A DNA stretch of 64,000 nucleotides from positions 496,001-560,000 of the forward strand of contig NZ_OZ075108.1 of NCBI RefSeq assembly GCF_964186625.1, in the 5' to 3' direction. This document shows positions 40,464 through 49,422 of this stretch, piece after piece. A model generated the notes under the pieces. It was not told where the DNA came from. It did not search any database and saw only the letters and a list, made by a program, of their open reading frames with translations. The stretch is from Asticcacaulis sp. MM231 (lineage in GTDB: Bacteria; Pseudomonadota; Alphaproteobacteria; Caulobacterales; Caulobacteraceae). Within the stretch, counting starts at the first letter, position 1. Every line of letters starts with the position of its first letter. Made by a program: the position numbers and the translations under genes.

Positions 40464-41363
40464 TTAGGAGCCAAGGCGCTCCTGGCAGACCGTTTCCACT
40501 GTATCGCGCAGAATGATGATCCGCTCGTTAAGCCATTCCAGCTCATCTGTTGAGACTGAATATTCTGCCGAATAGCGGGCCTCTACATACGCCCTGCGGA
40601 GGCGATCAAAGGCCTGCCGGTGTAGTTTGGTGTCGCTGGGCCAAATGGCCTTTAGGCGGTCGTCCAGGGCCTCCGCTTGGGACCGCAACATATTGATGCG
40701 GTGGCTCTTTGGCGAATACAGCGTCAGTACCAGCAAAAGGCAGTGATAAAGCGACTCCGTGGCCTGATGCAGGAGGAACGTCGCTTTTTTTAGATCGCCT
40801 CGTTCGTTTAGGAACCCTGCCGATGCGATGAAGGATTCGGCGCCTGGGAGCCATTGATCGAAGTTGGCTTGAGCCTCTGTCCTGATCTCTGCCGGGGTGA
40901 GGGGCTTTGGCTTGATCAGCGGATGCCCAGGCGCTTCGTAAAGCATGATGCCGTCACGGGCGATGTCAGTGAAAAACGGGCGGCCCTTGGCAAGCTGGTC
41001 GTTTACATCGGCCAGATCGTGAATGATGAAGTTGACCGGCGTTTTGATATTCTGGGTGACCGTCACCTCGCGGATGAAATGCTCATCCGCCTTGGCCCAA
41101 TATTCGTGCAGATCGGTGAACTGGTGGCTGTTGACCACGATCAGCAGATCGTAGTCGGATCGATAGCCGGAGAGCCGATCTTCGACCCAATCTCCCCGCG
41201 CATAGGAGCCGAACAGGATCACTTTCAGGATGCGGCCGAGTTTCCTCTTGTCCGACAGCTTGGTTTTAGTGACGTCCTCGAACTCATCAAACAGCACCTT
41301 GACCACGCGCTCAAGCTCGCGGCGTTTCGTGTCCGGTAGGTGAGAGAGCTGATCGGCCAGCAT
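40464..41363 (-). CDS. Nucleotidyltransferase-HEPN fusion protein
   Basis: A 299-residue protein. The N-terminal half is a minimal nucleotidyltransferase with GSYARG (about 52-57) and the metal-binding pair SDYDLL (D70, D72). The C-terminal half is a HEPN-type helical bundle (KKATFLLHQATESLYHCLLLVLTLYSPKSHRI, later AYVEARYSAEY). I did not find a clear R-x4-6-H ribonuclease motif. Fused or paired MNT-HEPN modules act as toxin-antitoxin systems in some bacteria. Start at ATG 41363 is favoured by an AGGA site; the frame extends upstream to a GTG at 41399. The CobT-like gene follows on the same strand after 204 bases. Confidence 0.75.
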   Translation of the reverse strand: MLADQLSHLPDTKRRELERVVKVLFDEFEDVTKTKLSDKRKLGRILKVILFGSYARGDWVEDRLSGYRSDYDLLIVVNSHQFTDLHEYWAKADEHFIREVTVTQNIKTPVNFIIHDLADVNDQLAKGRPFFTDIARDGIMLYEAPGHPLIKPKPLTPAEIRTEAQANFDQWLPGAESFIASAGFLNERGDLKKATFLLHQATESLYHCLLLVLTLYSPKSHRINMLRSQAEALDDRLKAIWPSDTKLHRQAFDRLRRAYVEARYSAEYSVSTDELEWLNERIIILRDTVETVCQERLGS

Positions 41364-41451
41364 CGAGATTCCTGTAAGGTGGAAATCTGAGTTTAGCACC
41401 GCTGCCGGGCGTGGGCTACCGCTTTTGCGGCGGACCTATTACAAGTGAGGC

Positions 41452-41742
41452 CTACCTACGCTTCTTCAATGGCAATTCGAGCTGCGTCCATTGTGGAAGC
41501 CCGTTGGGGTCGGGCTTCGTCGTCGGCACAATCGCGGGCGCTGGCGGGGCGGGCAGTCTCACTGAATTCCCGCCGTCGATAAACTCCAACAGGTCACGGC
41601 GCATGATCAGTCGCCGCCCGCCAACCTTCACCGACCGCAAGGCCCCTTCGGCGATCCGTTCGTAAAGGAATGACCGGCCCAGGCCTGACGCCCTCACAGC
41701 CTCGTCTATGCGGTATGAAATCTTGTCGTTGGTATCTGGCAT
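41452..41742 (-). CDS. Excisionase-like helix-turn-helix protein
   Basis: A 96-residue protein with an N-terminal HTH_17/MerR-like excisionase domain (SYRIDEAVRASGLGRSFLYERIAEGALRSVKVGGRRLIMRRDLLEFID) and a Pro-rich tail ending in basic residues. A GGAGGG ribosome site lies just before the ATG at 41742. Position between cargo and integrase and domain type suggest a recombination directionality factor or regulator of the island. Confidence 0.8.
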   Translation of the reverse strand: MPDTNDKISYRIDEAVRASGLGRSFLYERIAEGALRSVKVGGRRLIMRRDLLEFIDGGNSVRLPAPPAPAIVPTTKPDPNGLPQWTQLELPLKKRR

Positions 41743-42263
41743 GGGGAAGCCCTCCAGACCAAAAAATACCATGCCAAGCCGGTTTCGCTGAAAGGCCTAG
41801 GAGGGTCACGCAACGCCAAATGAGGTCAGGCGGCGCGCCTAGCGAGACCCTAAGAAATTGGATTGGGGGGCGGAAACATCGCGTTCTGTGGGCTCTTGCC
41901 GGCCCGGCCAACCATAGGCCTGGGACCTGCCAAGAGGCTCTTTCGTGAGACATTTTTTGTGCGTCGCGCAAAAAGTCAAATAATTTATAAAAACAACGAA
42001 TTACAGCGAAATAACTCCTGGTTTTTTCGGTAAATCCTTAAAAGCGATGTGCAGACAAAGACTTACGCGAAACGGGAGTTGAGCCTTTATCTTGCCTTCA
42101 CTACGTACCTTTTTCGTTCCATTTTCATTGAGGTGTCAAATTACCACATTTTGTGCGCTGCGCAAAGGTAATCGGTTAGGCGCCTGTCACTTCGGCGCCG
42201 TGCGCGAGGTGAGGCCTGAAAAGATGTGTGGCGGGTCACATGAAAGCTGTAGACGGCCTTCGC
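41743..42263. promoter_or_regulatory. Intergenic region between excisionase and integrase genes with repeated operator-like sites
   Basis: About 520 bases without a convincing gene. Two similar near-palindromes occur at about 41954-41975 and 42149-42167, sharing TTTTGTGCG...GCGCAAA with opposed TTTTGTGCG/CGCAAAA-type half-sites. Candidate binding sites for the excisionase-like protein or an island repressor. Confidence 0.5.
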
Positions 42264-43580
42264 TTACTCAAACCGTGTGTCAATTGCACCAAATGATATC
42301 AGCGGCACGACAGCCCGCGCCGCGATATCCTCCAAACCGTCTGCAATCCAGTAACTGTAGTGTCTTTCGATCATCTCGACGCTTGTATCATGCAAAGCGG
42401 CGACCAGACGTATCGGGGTCCCTATGCGAAGGTGACGAACGATCGACGAATGACGCAGGCAATAAGCAGTCCGCCCCGATAAACCTGCAATTTCAGCGAT
42501 TGCTTTGAAAGGCTTTGTAATCTCGTAGGATGCCCGCCAAGCCCGGCGCTCCGATTTACGCCATTTCCCCGGACCGATTTGGACGTTGTGCCACTTCTCC
42601 AGTAGAGGCGCCATCTTGTCACGGTCTCGCATAACCGGTTGGAGGGCCGCCAGTACATCGGCACCTAAAGGTACGGGAATATATCGCGCGTCGCGTTTTC
42701 GCCCTTTTGCACTTGAGGGGATCATTATTCGAGAGGCTATTATTTGAACGTCTTGAACTCGAATTCGTCGGACTTGGCTAAATCTTGCGCCTGTCGCCCC
42801 AAGCAATAAGATCATGCGCAAGAGATCGCCTTCCCATCCGCCGTCAAAATCAGTTTGCTTCGCCGCTTCAATAATCCACCGCACTTCCTTATCGCTAAGA
42901 ATTTGGTTTCCCTTAGAGCTTGACTGGGTTAGCGCGACCGCGTCTTCTTCTGAATATCTGAAGCCGTGCTTGATTGTAACAGGAAGATCAGCAGGAAGTA
43001 CTCTTCGTCCTTCGTCAGCCGCTGAGTTGAGTGCGGCTCGAAAATCATTCGAAATACGTTTGCGAGTGGCCCCGCTTTTACAGTTCAGGCTCTTCAGCCA
43101 GTTTCTTAAGGAACCGTCGCTTAGTTGATGCAGGGGCGTGTCTGATAATTCACTATTTGCTAACACGTACATAGACAGACGGCCGGCCGCGCCCGACCTA
43201 ATCGGTCGACCTGCTATGGCCGACGCGCGAGCATTGCAACGTTCGATGTATGAAGCAATAGCGGTTTTAACTGTTGGCACCGGCCCTGCGGCTTGAATGG
43301 CAACTAATTGGCGTGCTTCAATGACCTTTCGCCGTGCCAAACGGCAAGCCTCATCGTAGGTAAAAGTGCCCTCAGAAATGATATCATCGGCCGTACCTAT
43401 TGTTTGTTGCCTGTAGGTGCCACTACCGACGTAATAGCGCAATAGCCAGCGCCCCCCGCGTTTTCCTTTTCGGTAGCCAAGATGTGTGTCCGGATCAAGC
43501 TGACGCCAGTGGAGGCCCTCGGTCAACTGCATACGTGATGCACGGGTGGTAACGGGTGACTCTTGTAGAGTTTTTGGCAT
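42264..43580 (-). CDS. Tyrosine-type site-specific integrase
   Basis: A 438-residue phage-type integrase: N-terminal DUF4102-less arm region, SAM-like core-binding domain (about 100-195) and catalytic domain with R266 (GARFSQVRR), R376 in YCLRHS, H397 in ALHDTS and the nucleophile Y408 in ERHYSYW. The position usually His in box II (HxLRH) is Tyr here. Encoded next to attR and transcribed into the element. It should recombine the 45-bp tRNA-Arg core. Confidence 0.9.
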   Translation of the reverse strand: MPKTLQESPVTTRASRMQLTEGLHWRQLDPDTHLGYRKGKRGGRWLLRYYVGSGTYRQQTIGTADDIISEGTFTYDEACRLARRKVIEARQLVAIQAAGPVPTVKTAIASYIERCNARASAIAGRPIRSGAAGRLSMYVLANSELSDTPLHQLSDGSLRNWLKSLNCKSGATRKRISNDFRAALNSAADEGRRVLPADLPVTIKHGFRYSEEDAVALTQSSSKGNQILSDKEVRWIIEAAKQTDFDGGWEGDLLRMILLLGATGARFSQVRRIRVQDVQIIASRIMIPSSAKGRKRDARYIPVPLGADVLAALQPVMRDRDKMAPLLEKWHNVQIGPGKWRKSERRAWRASYEITKPFKAIAEIAGLSGRTAYCLRHSSIVRHLRIGTPIRLVAALHDTSVEMIERHYSYWIADGLEDIAARAVVPLISFGAIDTRFE

Positions 43581-43722
43581 ATCCGTACCTAAAACTTGTC
43601 AAATATTCGTCAAATATATGCCCCCGGATGCCGCGATACAAGTATGGACTGAAATTAGTAACCTATTGATTTGTATGGATAGTGACGGACGAATGCGGAT
43701 AGGTTTTGACCTGAATTAACCT

Positions 43723-43767
43723 CTCCGAAGGCAGAGGTCAGAGGTTCGAATCCTCTTGGGTGCGCCA
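43723..43767. repeat. attR: 45-bp direct repeat of the tRNA-Arg 3' half
   Basis: Identical copy of 38301-38345 starting at the anticodon loop; no 5' tRNA half lies upstream. Right boundary of the island, 142 bases beyond the integrase start. Confidence 0.93.
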
Positions 43768-43844
43768 GGGGCACAAGCCCTAGATCCTTTACTTATTGGC
43801 TTGTTTTTTATTGAATAATTTCAATTGAGTGATTAAATCAGACG

Positions 43845-44129
43845 TTAGATCAAATCGATTTCCATGAAATCGGCGACTTCAGGTATCCAGCGGGTCTGGA
43901 CGAAATCGACATGAGCCGGGTGGATATTATAGGCGTCATAGGCCGCCTGATCCTTGAAGGCCATCGAGACGCAGAAGGTGAAGGCGTTTTTCTGACTGAC
44001 CTGGCGAGACAGCTCAAACGCCTGCACGCCAGGAATATCGGCCAGTTTGCGGTTGGCGCTCAGGAAGTCGGCTTCTTCGTCAGAGTTGGGTGCGTGTTTG
44101 AGACGGAACGGGACGATATGGCGAATCAT
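43845..44129 (-). CDS. Dabb-family (stress-responsive A/B barrel) protein
   Basis: A 94-residue single Dabb domain: MIRHIVPFRLKHAP start, later FTFCVSMAFKDQAAYDAYNIHPAHVDFV, the typical xYxxHPxHxxF signature. Members are small dimeric alpha-beta barrel proteins, some catalytic, most uncharacterised. First chromosomal gene beyond attR. Confidence 0.82.
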   Translation of the reverse strand: MIRHIVPFRLKHAPNSDEEADFLSANRKLADIPGVQAFELSRQVSQKNAFTFCVSMAFKDQAAYDAYNIHPAHVDFVQTRWIPEVADFMEIDLI

Positions 44130-44328
44130 GGCAGGCTCCGTTTAGGGGTTTAATTCAGCCATTTTAGCGCAAAAAGGGTCATAAGCGTTGCATTTTTGCG
44201 TCGTTTTTTACCGGCCTCGTATAAAATAGAGCTCAGAAGGATTGCAAAATTCATTTTTCGGCCTCAATGACTGCATATTACGGTGCAATAAATTATGTGG
44301 TTTTTTAACACTTGGATAAGGATGAACC

Positions 44329-44481
44329 ATTCTGGCGAAACGCAATTCAATTGTAAAAATTCTGCTGTTCCCCATCACGGCCCCGATCTGGTCTTTGCTT
44401 GACGTTTTGGCATGGGCTCTGCAACTGCCCCGACCGAGTACGCGCCATTCGCGCCGCCGTCGTCCGATCTATCGCAGCTAA
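44329..44481 (+). CDS. Possible 50-residue membrane-associated protein with unclear start
   Basis: A frame with protein-like character: LAKRNSIVKILLFPITAPIWS, a hydrophobic segment to LAWALQLPRP, then an Arg-rich tail and a stop at 44479. It has no ATG or GTG: directly upstream in frame are ATT and CTG, then a stop. An ATG at 44322 behind an AAGG ribosome site lies one base out of frame, so either a non-AUG start or a one-base error in CC (44327-44328) is implied. No family recognised. Confidence 0.4.
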   Translation: MLAKRNSIVKILLFPITAPIWSLLDVLAWALQLPRPSTRHSRRRRPIYRS

Positions 44482-44495
44482 TCTCTCCCAAGCCT

Positions 44496-44533
44496 AAAAA
44501 AACAGGCGCGCCACACTTTCGGTAACGCGCCTG
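44496..44533 (-). terminator. Rho-independent terminator of the RND efflux operon
   Basis: On the minus strand CAGGCGCG...CGCGCCTG (8-bp stem) is followed by TTTTTTT, 25 bases after the outer-membrane factor stop. Confidence 0.85.
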
Positions 44534-44557
44534 CGAGGAACCAGCCTGTCCGCCAGG

Positions 44558-45961
44558 TCAGGTGGTCCAACCTCCGCCGAGCGCCCGGATCAGACCGACC
44601 GTCGACTGATACTGTGAAGCCCGAACGCGCAGGGCCTGCCGGCGGATCGCCAGCAATTGCCGCTGGGCATCCAGAACCTCAAGTTGAGATGATGAGCCAT
44701 TGGTGTAGCGTGATTGGGACATGGCCATGGCTCGGGTGGCGGCCGCAACCGCCTGATCCTGCGCAGTCTGCTGCTGTTTCAGATAGTTGATATCCGATAA
44801 CTGATCCTCGACATCGGCAAAGGCCGCCAGCACAGATTGCTGATAACCGGCGAAGGCGATATCAAGCCCGGCTTTGCTGTAATCGATATTGGCGTTGCGA
44901 CGGCCGCCATCGAAGATGGCCTGGCTCAGGATACTGGCCAGCGACCAGTTCCTCGCCACGTCTTCAAACAGATTGTCGGCATCACCGGCGGCATAGCCGC
45001 CATTGGCGGTCAGGCTAAGAGTGGGGAACCACGCTGCCTTGGCGATGCCGACACGGCGTTGTGCCGCATAGAGCGAAGCTTCCGCCGCGATGATGTCCGG
45101 GCGGTCTTCGATCAGTTTGGCGGGCAGGCCGGCCGGGATGACCGGCACGGAACTGGCCCAGGGTTGCGATGCCCAGGAAGCCGAGGTCAGGTCGAAGGTG
45201 CTGGCGGGTTCACCGAGCAGCACAGCCAGCGCATGGGCCAGTTGGGCGCGTTGCTGGTCGAGCGCAGCGCCCGCGGCTTCGGTGGAGGCCACCTCGGTTT
45301 CCAAACGGGCGACGTCGAGTTCGGCGACATCACCTTCCTCAAAGCGGCGGGTCGTCACCGACAAGCTACCGCGATAGGCTTCCAGCGTGTCGCGCACAAT
45401 GGCACGGTCCTCATCGAGCGCGCGCAGGGCGAAGTAGCTCTGGGCGACGTGCGACTGGATCAGTAACTGCGTATCGAGCAGCAGGGCCTGGCTCGACTTG
45501 GCATCGAAATCGGCGGCCTTGGCGGCGTTGCGGATGCGGCCGAACAGATCGACCTCATACGACAGTGTGGCGCCGATGGCGTGACCGGTGGCCGGCTTTT
45601 GCGAGCCGGTGCCGATCTCGCTGGTGTTGGCGCCGTGGATGACCTGATAACCGGCGCCGAGTTGCGGCCACAGATCGGCTTTCGAGGCGCCGAGCAGGGC
45701 TTGCGCCTGATCAAGACGGCCATAGGCGACCTTGATGTCGTTGTTCTTCTCCATGGCGCGCGACATCAGAGTGTTGAGCACGTCGTCGTTGAAGACCAGC
45801 CACCAGGTCTGCGCCGTTTGCGGAGCCGCGGGTGCAAGGCTGGTGGTGGTTGCGCCCTTGAAAGCCGCGGGCGTCTCGAAGGAAGCCTGTTGTAGCGGGG
45901 CGGTGGCGCAGCCGCTCAAAAGAGCGGCTGCGAAGGTGAGGGGGATAAAGAAGCGGCTCAT
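44558..45961 (-). CDS. RND efflux outer-membrane lipoprotein, NodT/OprM family
   Basis: A 467-residue TolC-type outer-membrane channel with a lipobox (MSRFFIPLTFAAALLSGC, lipid at C18). Two OEP repeats, each with long helices (KNNDIKVAYGRLDQAQALLGASKADLWPQL and DIIAAEASLYAAQRRVGIAKAAWFP). It completes the tripartite pump encoded upstream. Its ATG overlaps the pump gene stop (TAATG), indicating translational coupling. Confidence 0.92.
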   Translation of the reverse strand: MSRFFIPLTFAAALLSGCATAPLQQASFETPAAFKGATTTSLAPAAPQTAQTWWLVFNDDVLNTLMSRAMEKNNDIKVAYGRLDQAQALLGASKADLWPQLGAGYQVIHGANTSEIGTGSQKPATGHAIGATLSYEVDLFGRIRNAAKAADFDAKSSQALLLDTQLLIQSHVAQSYFALRALDEDRAIVRDTLEAYRGSLSVTTRRFEEGDVAELDVARLETEVASTEAAGAALDQQRAQLAHALAVLLGEPASTFDLTSASWASQPWASSVPVIPAGLPAKLIEDRPDIIAAEASLYAAQRRVGIAKAAWFPTLSLTANGGYAAGDADNLFEDVARNWSLASILSQAIFDGGRRNANIDYSKAGLDIAFAGYQQSVLAAFADVEDQLSDINYLKQQQTAQDQAVAAATRAMAMSQSRYTNGSSSQLEVLDAQRQLLAIRRQALRVRASQYQSTVGLIRALGGGWTT

Positions 45962-48900
45962 TAGAAAGCCTCCGGTTTAAGCTTGGCGGGAGCGGGCTGA
46001 ACGGGTGGCGGCAGGTCGTCGTGGTCGTCTTCGCCGGCCAAGGTGGAGGTGTGCGACTTCAGAGGACGGTTGCCGGACATGGCGCGCAGCAGCACGTAGA
46101 AGAAGGGGGTCATGAAGAGGCCGATAATGGTGGCCCCGATCATGCCGGAGAAGACGGCGATCCCCATGGCGTGACGCATTTCCGAACCGGCGCCGTGGCT
46201 GAGCACCAGGGGCAGCACGCCCATGATGAAGGCGATCGAGGTCATCAGGATCGGGCGCAGACGCAGGCGGCTGGCACGAATGGCGGCCTCCAGCGGATTG
46301 AGCCCTGTCAGTTCGAGTTCGCGGGCGAATTCGACGATCAGGATGGCGTTTTTCGCTGACAGCCCCACCAGAACGAACAGACCGATCTGGGTGAAGATGT
46401 TGTTGTCGCCATGGGAAATCCACACACCGACCATGGCGGAGAGCAGACCCATTGGCACGATCATGATGATCGAGATCGGCAGGACGACGCTTTCATACTG
46501 GGCGGCGAGCACGAGGAAGACGAGCAGGATAACCAGCGGGAAGACGAGCGACGACGAGTTGCCGGCCAGGATCTGCTGATAGGTCAGTTCGGTCCATTCA
46601 TACTCGATGCCGGCGGGCAGGGTCTCGGCGGCGATGCGCTTGACGGCGTCCTGGGCCTGTCCGGACGAGAAGCCGGGTGCCGGACCGCCGGAGATGTCGG
46701 CGGACAGGTAGCCGTTGTAGCGGCTGGCGGTGACCGGTCCGGAGGTCGGGTCGACCTTCAGCACGGCGGCCAGGGGCACCATTTCGCCGGTGTTCGAGCG
46801 GACCTTCAGCTTGCCGATATCTTCGGACTGGGCGCGATAGGGTGCGTCAGCCTGCACACGGACGCTGTAGGTGCGGCCGAAGCGGTTGAAGTCGTTGACA
46901 TATTGCGAACCGAGATAGATCTGCATGGTCGAGAAGATATCGCTGACCGAGACGCCCAACTGGCGGGCGCGGGTGCGGTCGATATCGGCGTAAAGCTGCG
47001 GCGTGTTGACGTTATAGCCCGAGAAGACGCCGGCCAGTTCCTCGGTTTGCGCCGCCTTGGCGACGAAGGCCTTGGTGGCTTCGTCAAGCTTCTGGTAGCC
47101 GAGACCAGCGCGGTCTTCGAGCTGGAGCTTGAAGCCGCCGGTGGTGCCGAGGCCAAGCAGTGGCGGTGGCGGGAACATGACCGAATAGCCTTCCTGAATG
47201 CCGCCGAGTTTGGCGTTCAGTGAACCGGCGATGGCGCCGGCACTCAGAGCAGCCCCTTTGCGTTCAGCGAAGGGTTTCAGCGGCATGAAGACGACCGCTT
47301 CGTTGGAGGCGATGGTGAAGCCATTGATCGACATGCCGGGGAAGGCGAGGGCATGGGCGACGCCCGGTTCCTTGCCGGCAATTTCCGACACCTTGCGGGC
47401 AACGGCTTCGGTGCGGTCAAGCGTGGCGCCATCGGGCAGTTTGACCATGCCGACGAGGTAGGCCTTGTCCTGCTGCGGGATAAAGCCGCCGGGTACGACC
47501 TGGAACATCAGGAAGGCCAGGCCGGCGAGACCGGCATAGAGGCCGAGCATGAGACCCTTGCGGCTGGCGATCTTGCCGACGCTTTTACCATAGGATTCCG
47601 ACGACTTTTTGAAGGTGCGGTTGAAGGCGCCAAAGAAGCCGCCCAGCCACTTGTCCATAAAGCGGGTCAGTCCATCCTTGGGGGAATCGTGGCCCTTGAG
47701 GAGCAGGGCTGCCAGAGCTGGAGAAAGCGTCAGGGAGTTGACGGCCGAGATGACGGTCGAAATGGCGATGGTCAGCGAAAACTGGCGATAGAACTGGCCG
47801 GAAAGGCCGGTGATGAAGGCCAGCGGCACGAAGACCGCGACGAGGACGAGCGCGATGGCGATGATCGGGCCGGAGACTTCGCGCATGGCCTGATAGGTGG
47901 CCTGGCGCGGGCTCTTGCCGGCTTCGATATTGCGCTCGACGTTTTCGACGACGACGATGGCGTCATCGACCACGATCCCGATGGCCAGAACGAGACCGAA
48001 CAGGGTGAGGGCGTTGATGGTGAAGCCGAAAAGGTGCATCACCGCGAAGGTACCGATGACCGAGACGGGCACGGCGAGCAGCGGAATGATCGAGGCGCGC
48101 CAGGTCTGGAGGAACAAAATGACCACGATCACGACGAGGATGATGGCTTCCAGCAGGGTATGGATGACCGAGTTCGATCAATTCGTGGACGTATTCGGAG
48201 GTGTCGTAGGCGATGGTGTAGCTGACGCCTTCGGGCATGGCCTTCTTCAGCGTCTCCATGGTCTCGTGGACCTCCTTGGAGAGCTGGAGCGAGTTGGCAC
48301 CGGCGGTCTCAAAGATCGGGATACCTACGGCGTTCTGGTTATCGAGCAGCGAACGCAGGGCGTAATCCGAAGCGCCCATTTCGACGCGGGCGATATCACC
48401 CAAACGGGTCACCGCGCCGTCAGCGCCGGTCTTGACGATGATGTTGCGGAAGTCTTCCTCGGAGGATAGGCGGCCTTGCGCATTGACCGAGAGGGTCAGG
48501 GCGACGCCGGGCAGGCCGGGCGAACCGCCGATGGTGCCGGCGGCGGCCTGGACGTTTTCCGAACGGATGGCGTCGGCGACATCTGAGGGCGACATGCCGC
48601 GCTCGGCGACCTTTTGCGGATCGAGCCAGACACGCATGGCGTAATCACCACCACCAAACATCTGGATCGGGCCCACGCCCTTGATGGCTTGCAGGCGGTC
48701 CTTGATGTGCAGCAGGGCATAGTTGCGCAGGTAGGTGACGTCATAGCGGCCGTTGGGCGAGGTGATGTGGACGACCAGCGGCAGCGACGATTGCGATTTC
48801 TGCGTGGTGATGCCGAGCGCGCGGACGTCGGCCGGCAAGCGGGCCTCGGCCTGAGACACACGGTTCTGCACCATCTGTTGCGCCAGGTCGGCATTGGTGC

Positions 48901-49195
48901 CGAGCTTGAAGGTGACGGTGAGGGTCATCTGGCCGTCGGCTGTCGCCTGAGACGACATGTAGAGCATGTTTTCGACGCCGTTGACCGCTTCTTCGATAGG
49001 GGCGGCGACGGTTTCGGCGATGACGGCGGGCGAGGCGCCGGGATAGGCGGCGTGGACCACGACCTGCGGCGGCACGACTTCCGGATATTCGGAAACGGGC
49101 AGAACGCGCAAGCTAAGCAGGCCTGCCACGAGGATCAGCAGGGACAGGACGCCGGCGAAGATCGGCCTGTCGATAAAGAATTTGGAGAGGTTCAT
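45961..49195 (-). CDS. RND multidrug efflux transporter (HAE1/AcrB type), with an apparent one-base insertion
   Basis: Inner-membrane proton-driven drug pump of 1077 residues once corrected. Start at ATG 49195 (MNLSKFFIDRPIFAGVLS). It has the HAE1 signatures VSEYPEVVPPQVVV, GIVVDDAIVVVENVER (the proton-relay Asp pair) and late TM segments. The frame is broken at GAGTTC (48170-48175). Dropping one T gives GACTC on the coding strand and restores H-E-L-I-D-S-V-I-H-T-L-L-E-A, so the two overlapping partial frames are one gene. A palindromic element lies between this gene and its adaptor gene. Confidence 0.9.
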
Positions 49196-49254
49196 TTGGG
49201 TGGCCCCTTTGTGCGGGCGAAAATGGAACTGGCGGAGGAATTTAAAGCAAGACG

Positions 49255-49400
49255 CCCCACCACCCCGCGAGCAAGCTCGCGCGGTCCCCCTCCCCAAATT
49301 TCTGCGAAATTCAGGGAGGTATTTGGAATGGCAGGGAGTTCATACCTCCCTGAAACCTCTTGGTTTTGGGGAGGGGGACCGCGCCCAAAGGGCGTGGTGG
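49255..49400. repeat. Intergenic inverted-repeat element
   Basis: Outer arms (about 49255-49295 and 49368-49400) pair through CCACCAC...GCGCGGTCCCCCTCCCC against GGGGAGGGGGACCGCGC...GTGGTGG. Inner arms CAGGGAGGTA and TACCTCCCTG (49312-49321, 49343-49352) also pair. It looks like a REP/MITE-type dispersed palindrome in the transcribed space between adaptor and pump genes, where it may tune their relative expression. Confidence 0.7.
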
Positions 49401-49422
49401 TAGGTATCTTACTTAAGCAGGT

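Larger units (their letters stand above)
38346..43767. mobile_element. 5.4 kb integrative element in tRNA-Arg(CCG)
   Basis: Bounded by 45-bp perfect att repeats. Carries, from the right: a tyrosine integrase, a small excisionase-like HTH protein, a nucleotidyltransferase-HEPN protein and a CobT-like vWA protein. No conjugation, replication or phage structural genes are present, so it is a minimal or satellite-type island probably needing outside help to move. The left 900 bases contain no convincing gene but include a tRNA-fMet fragment. Confidence 0.88.

Noticed and set aside
38346..43767. Island as a prophage or conjugative element
   Set aside because: No capsid, tail, terminase, lysis, relaxase or type IV secretion genes.
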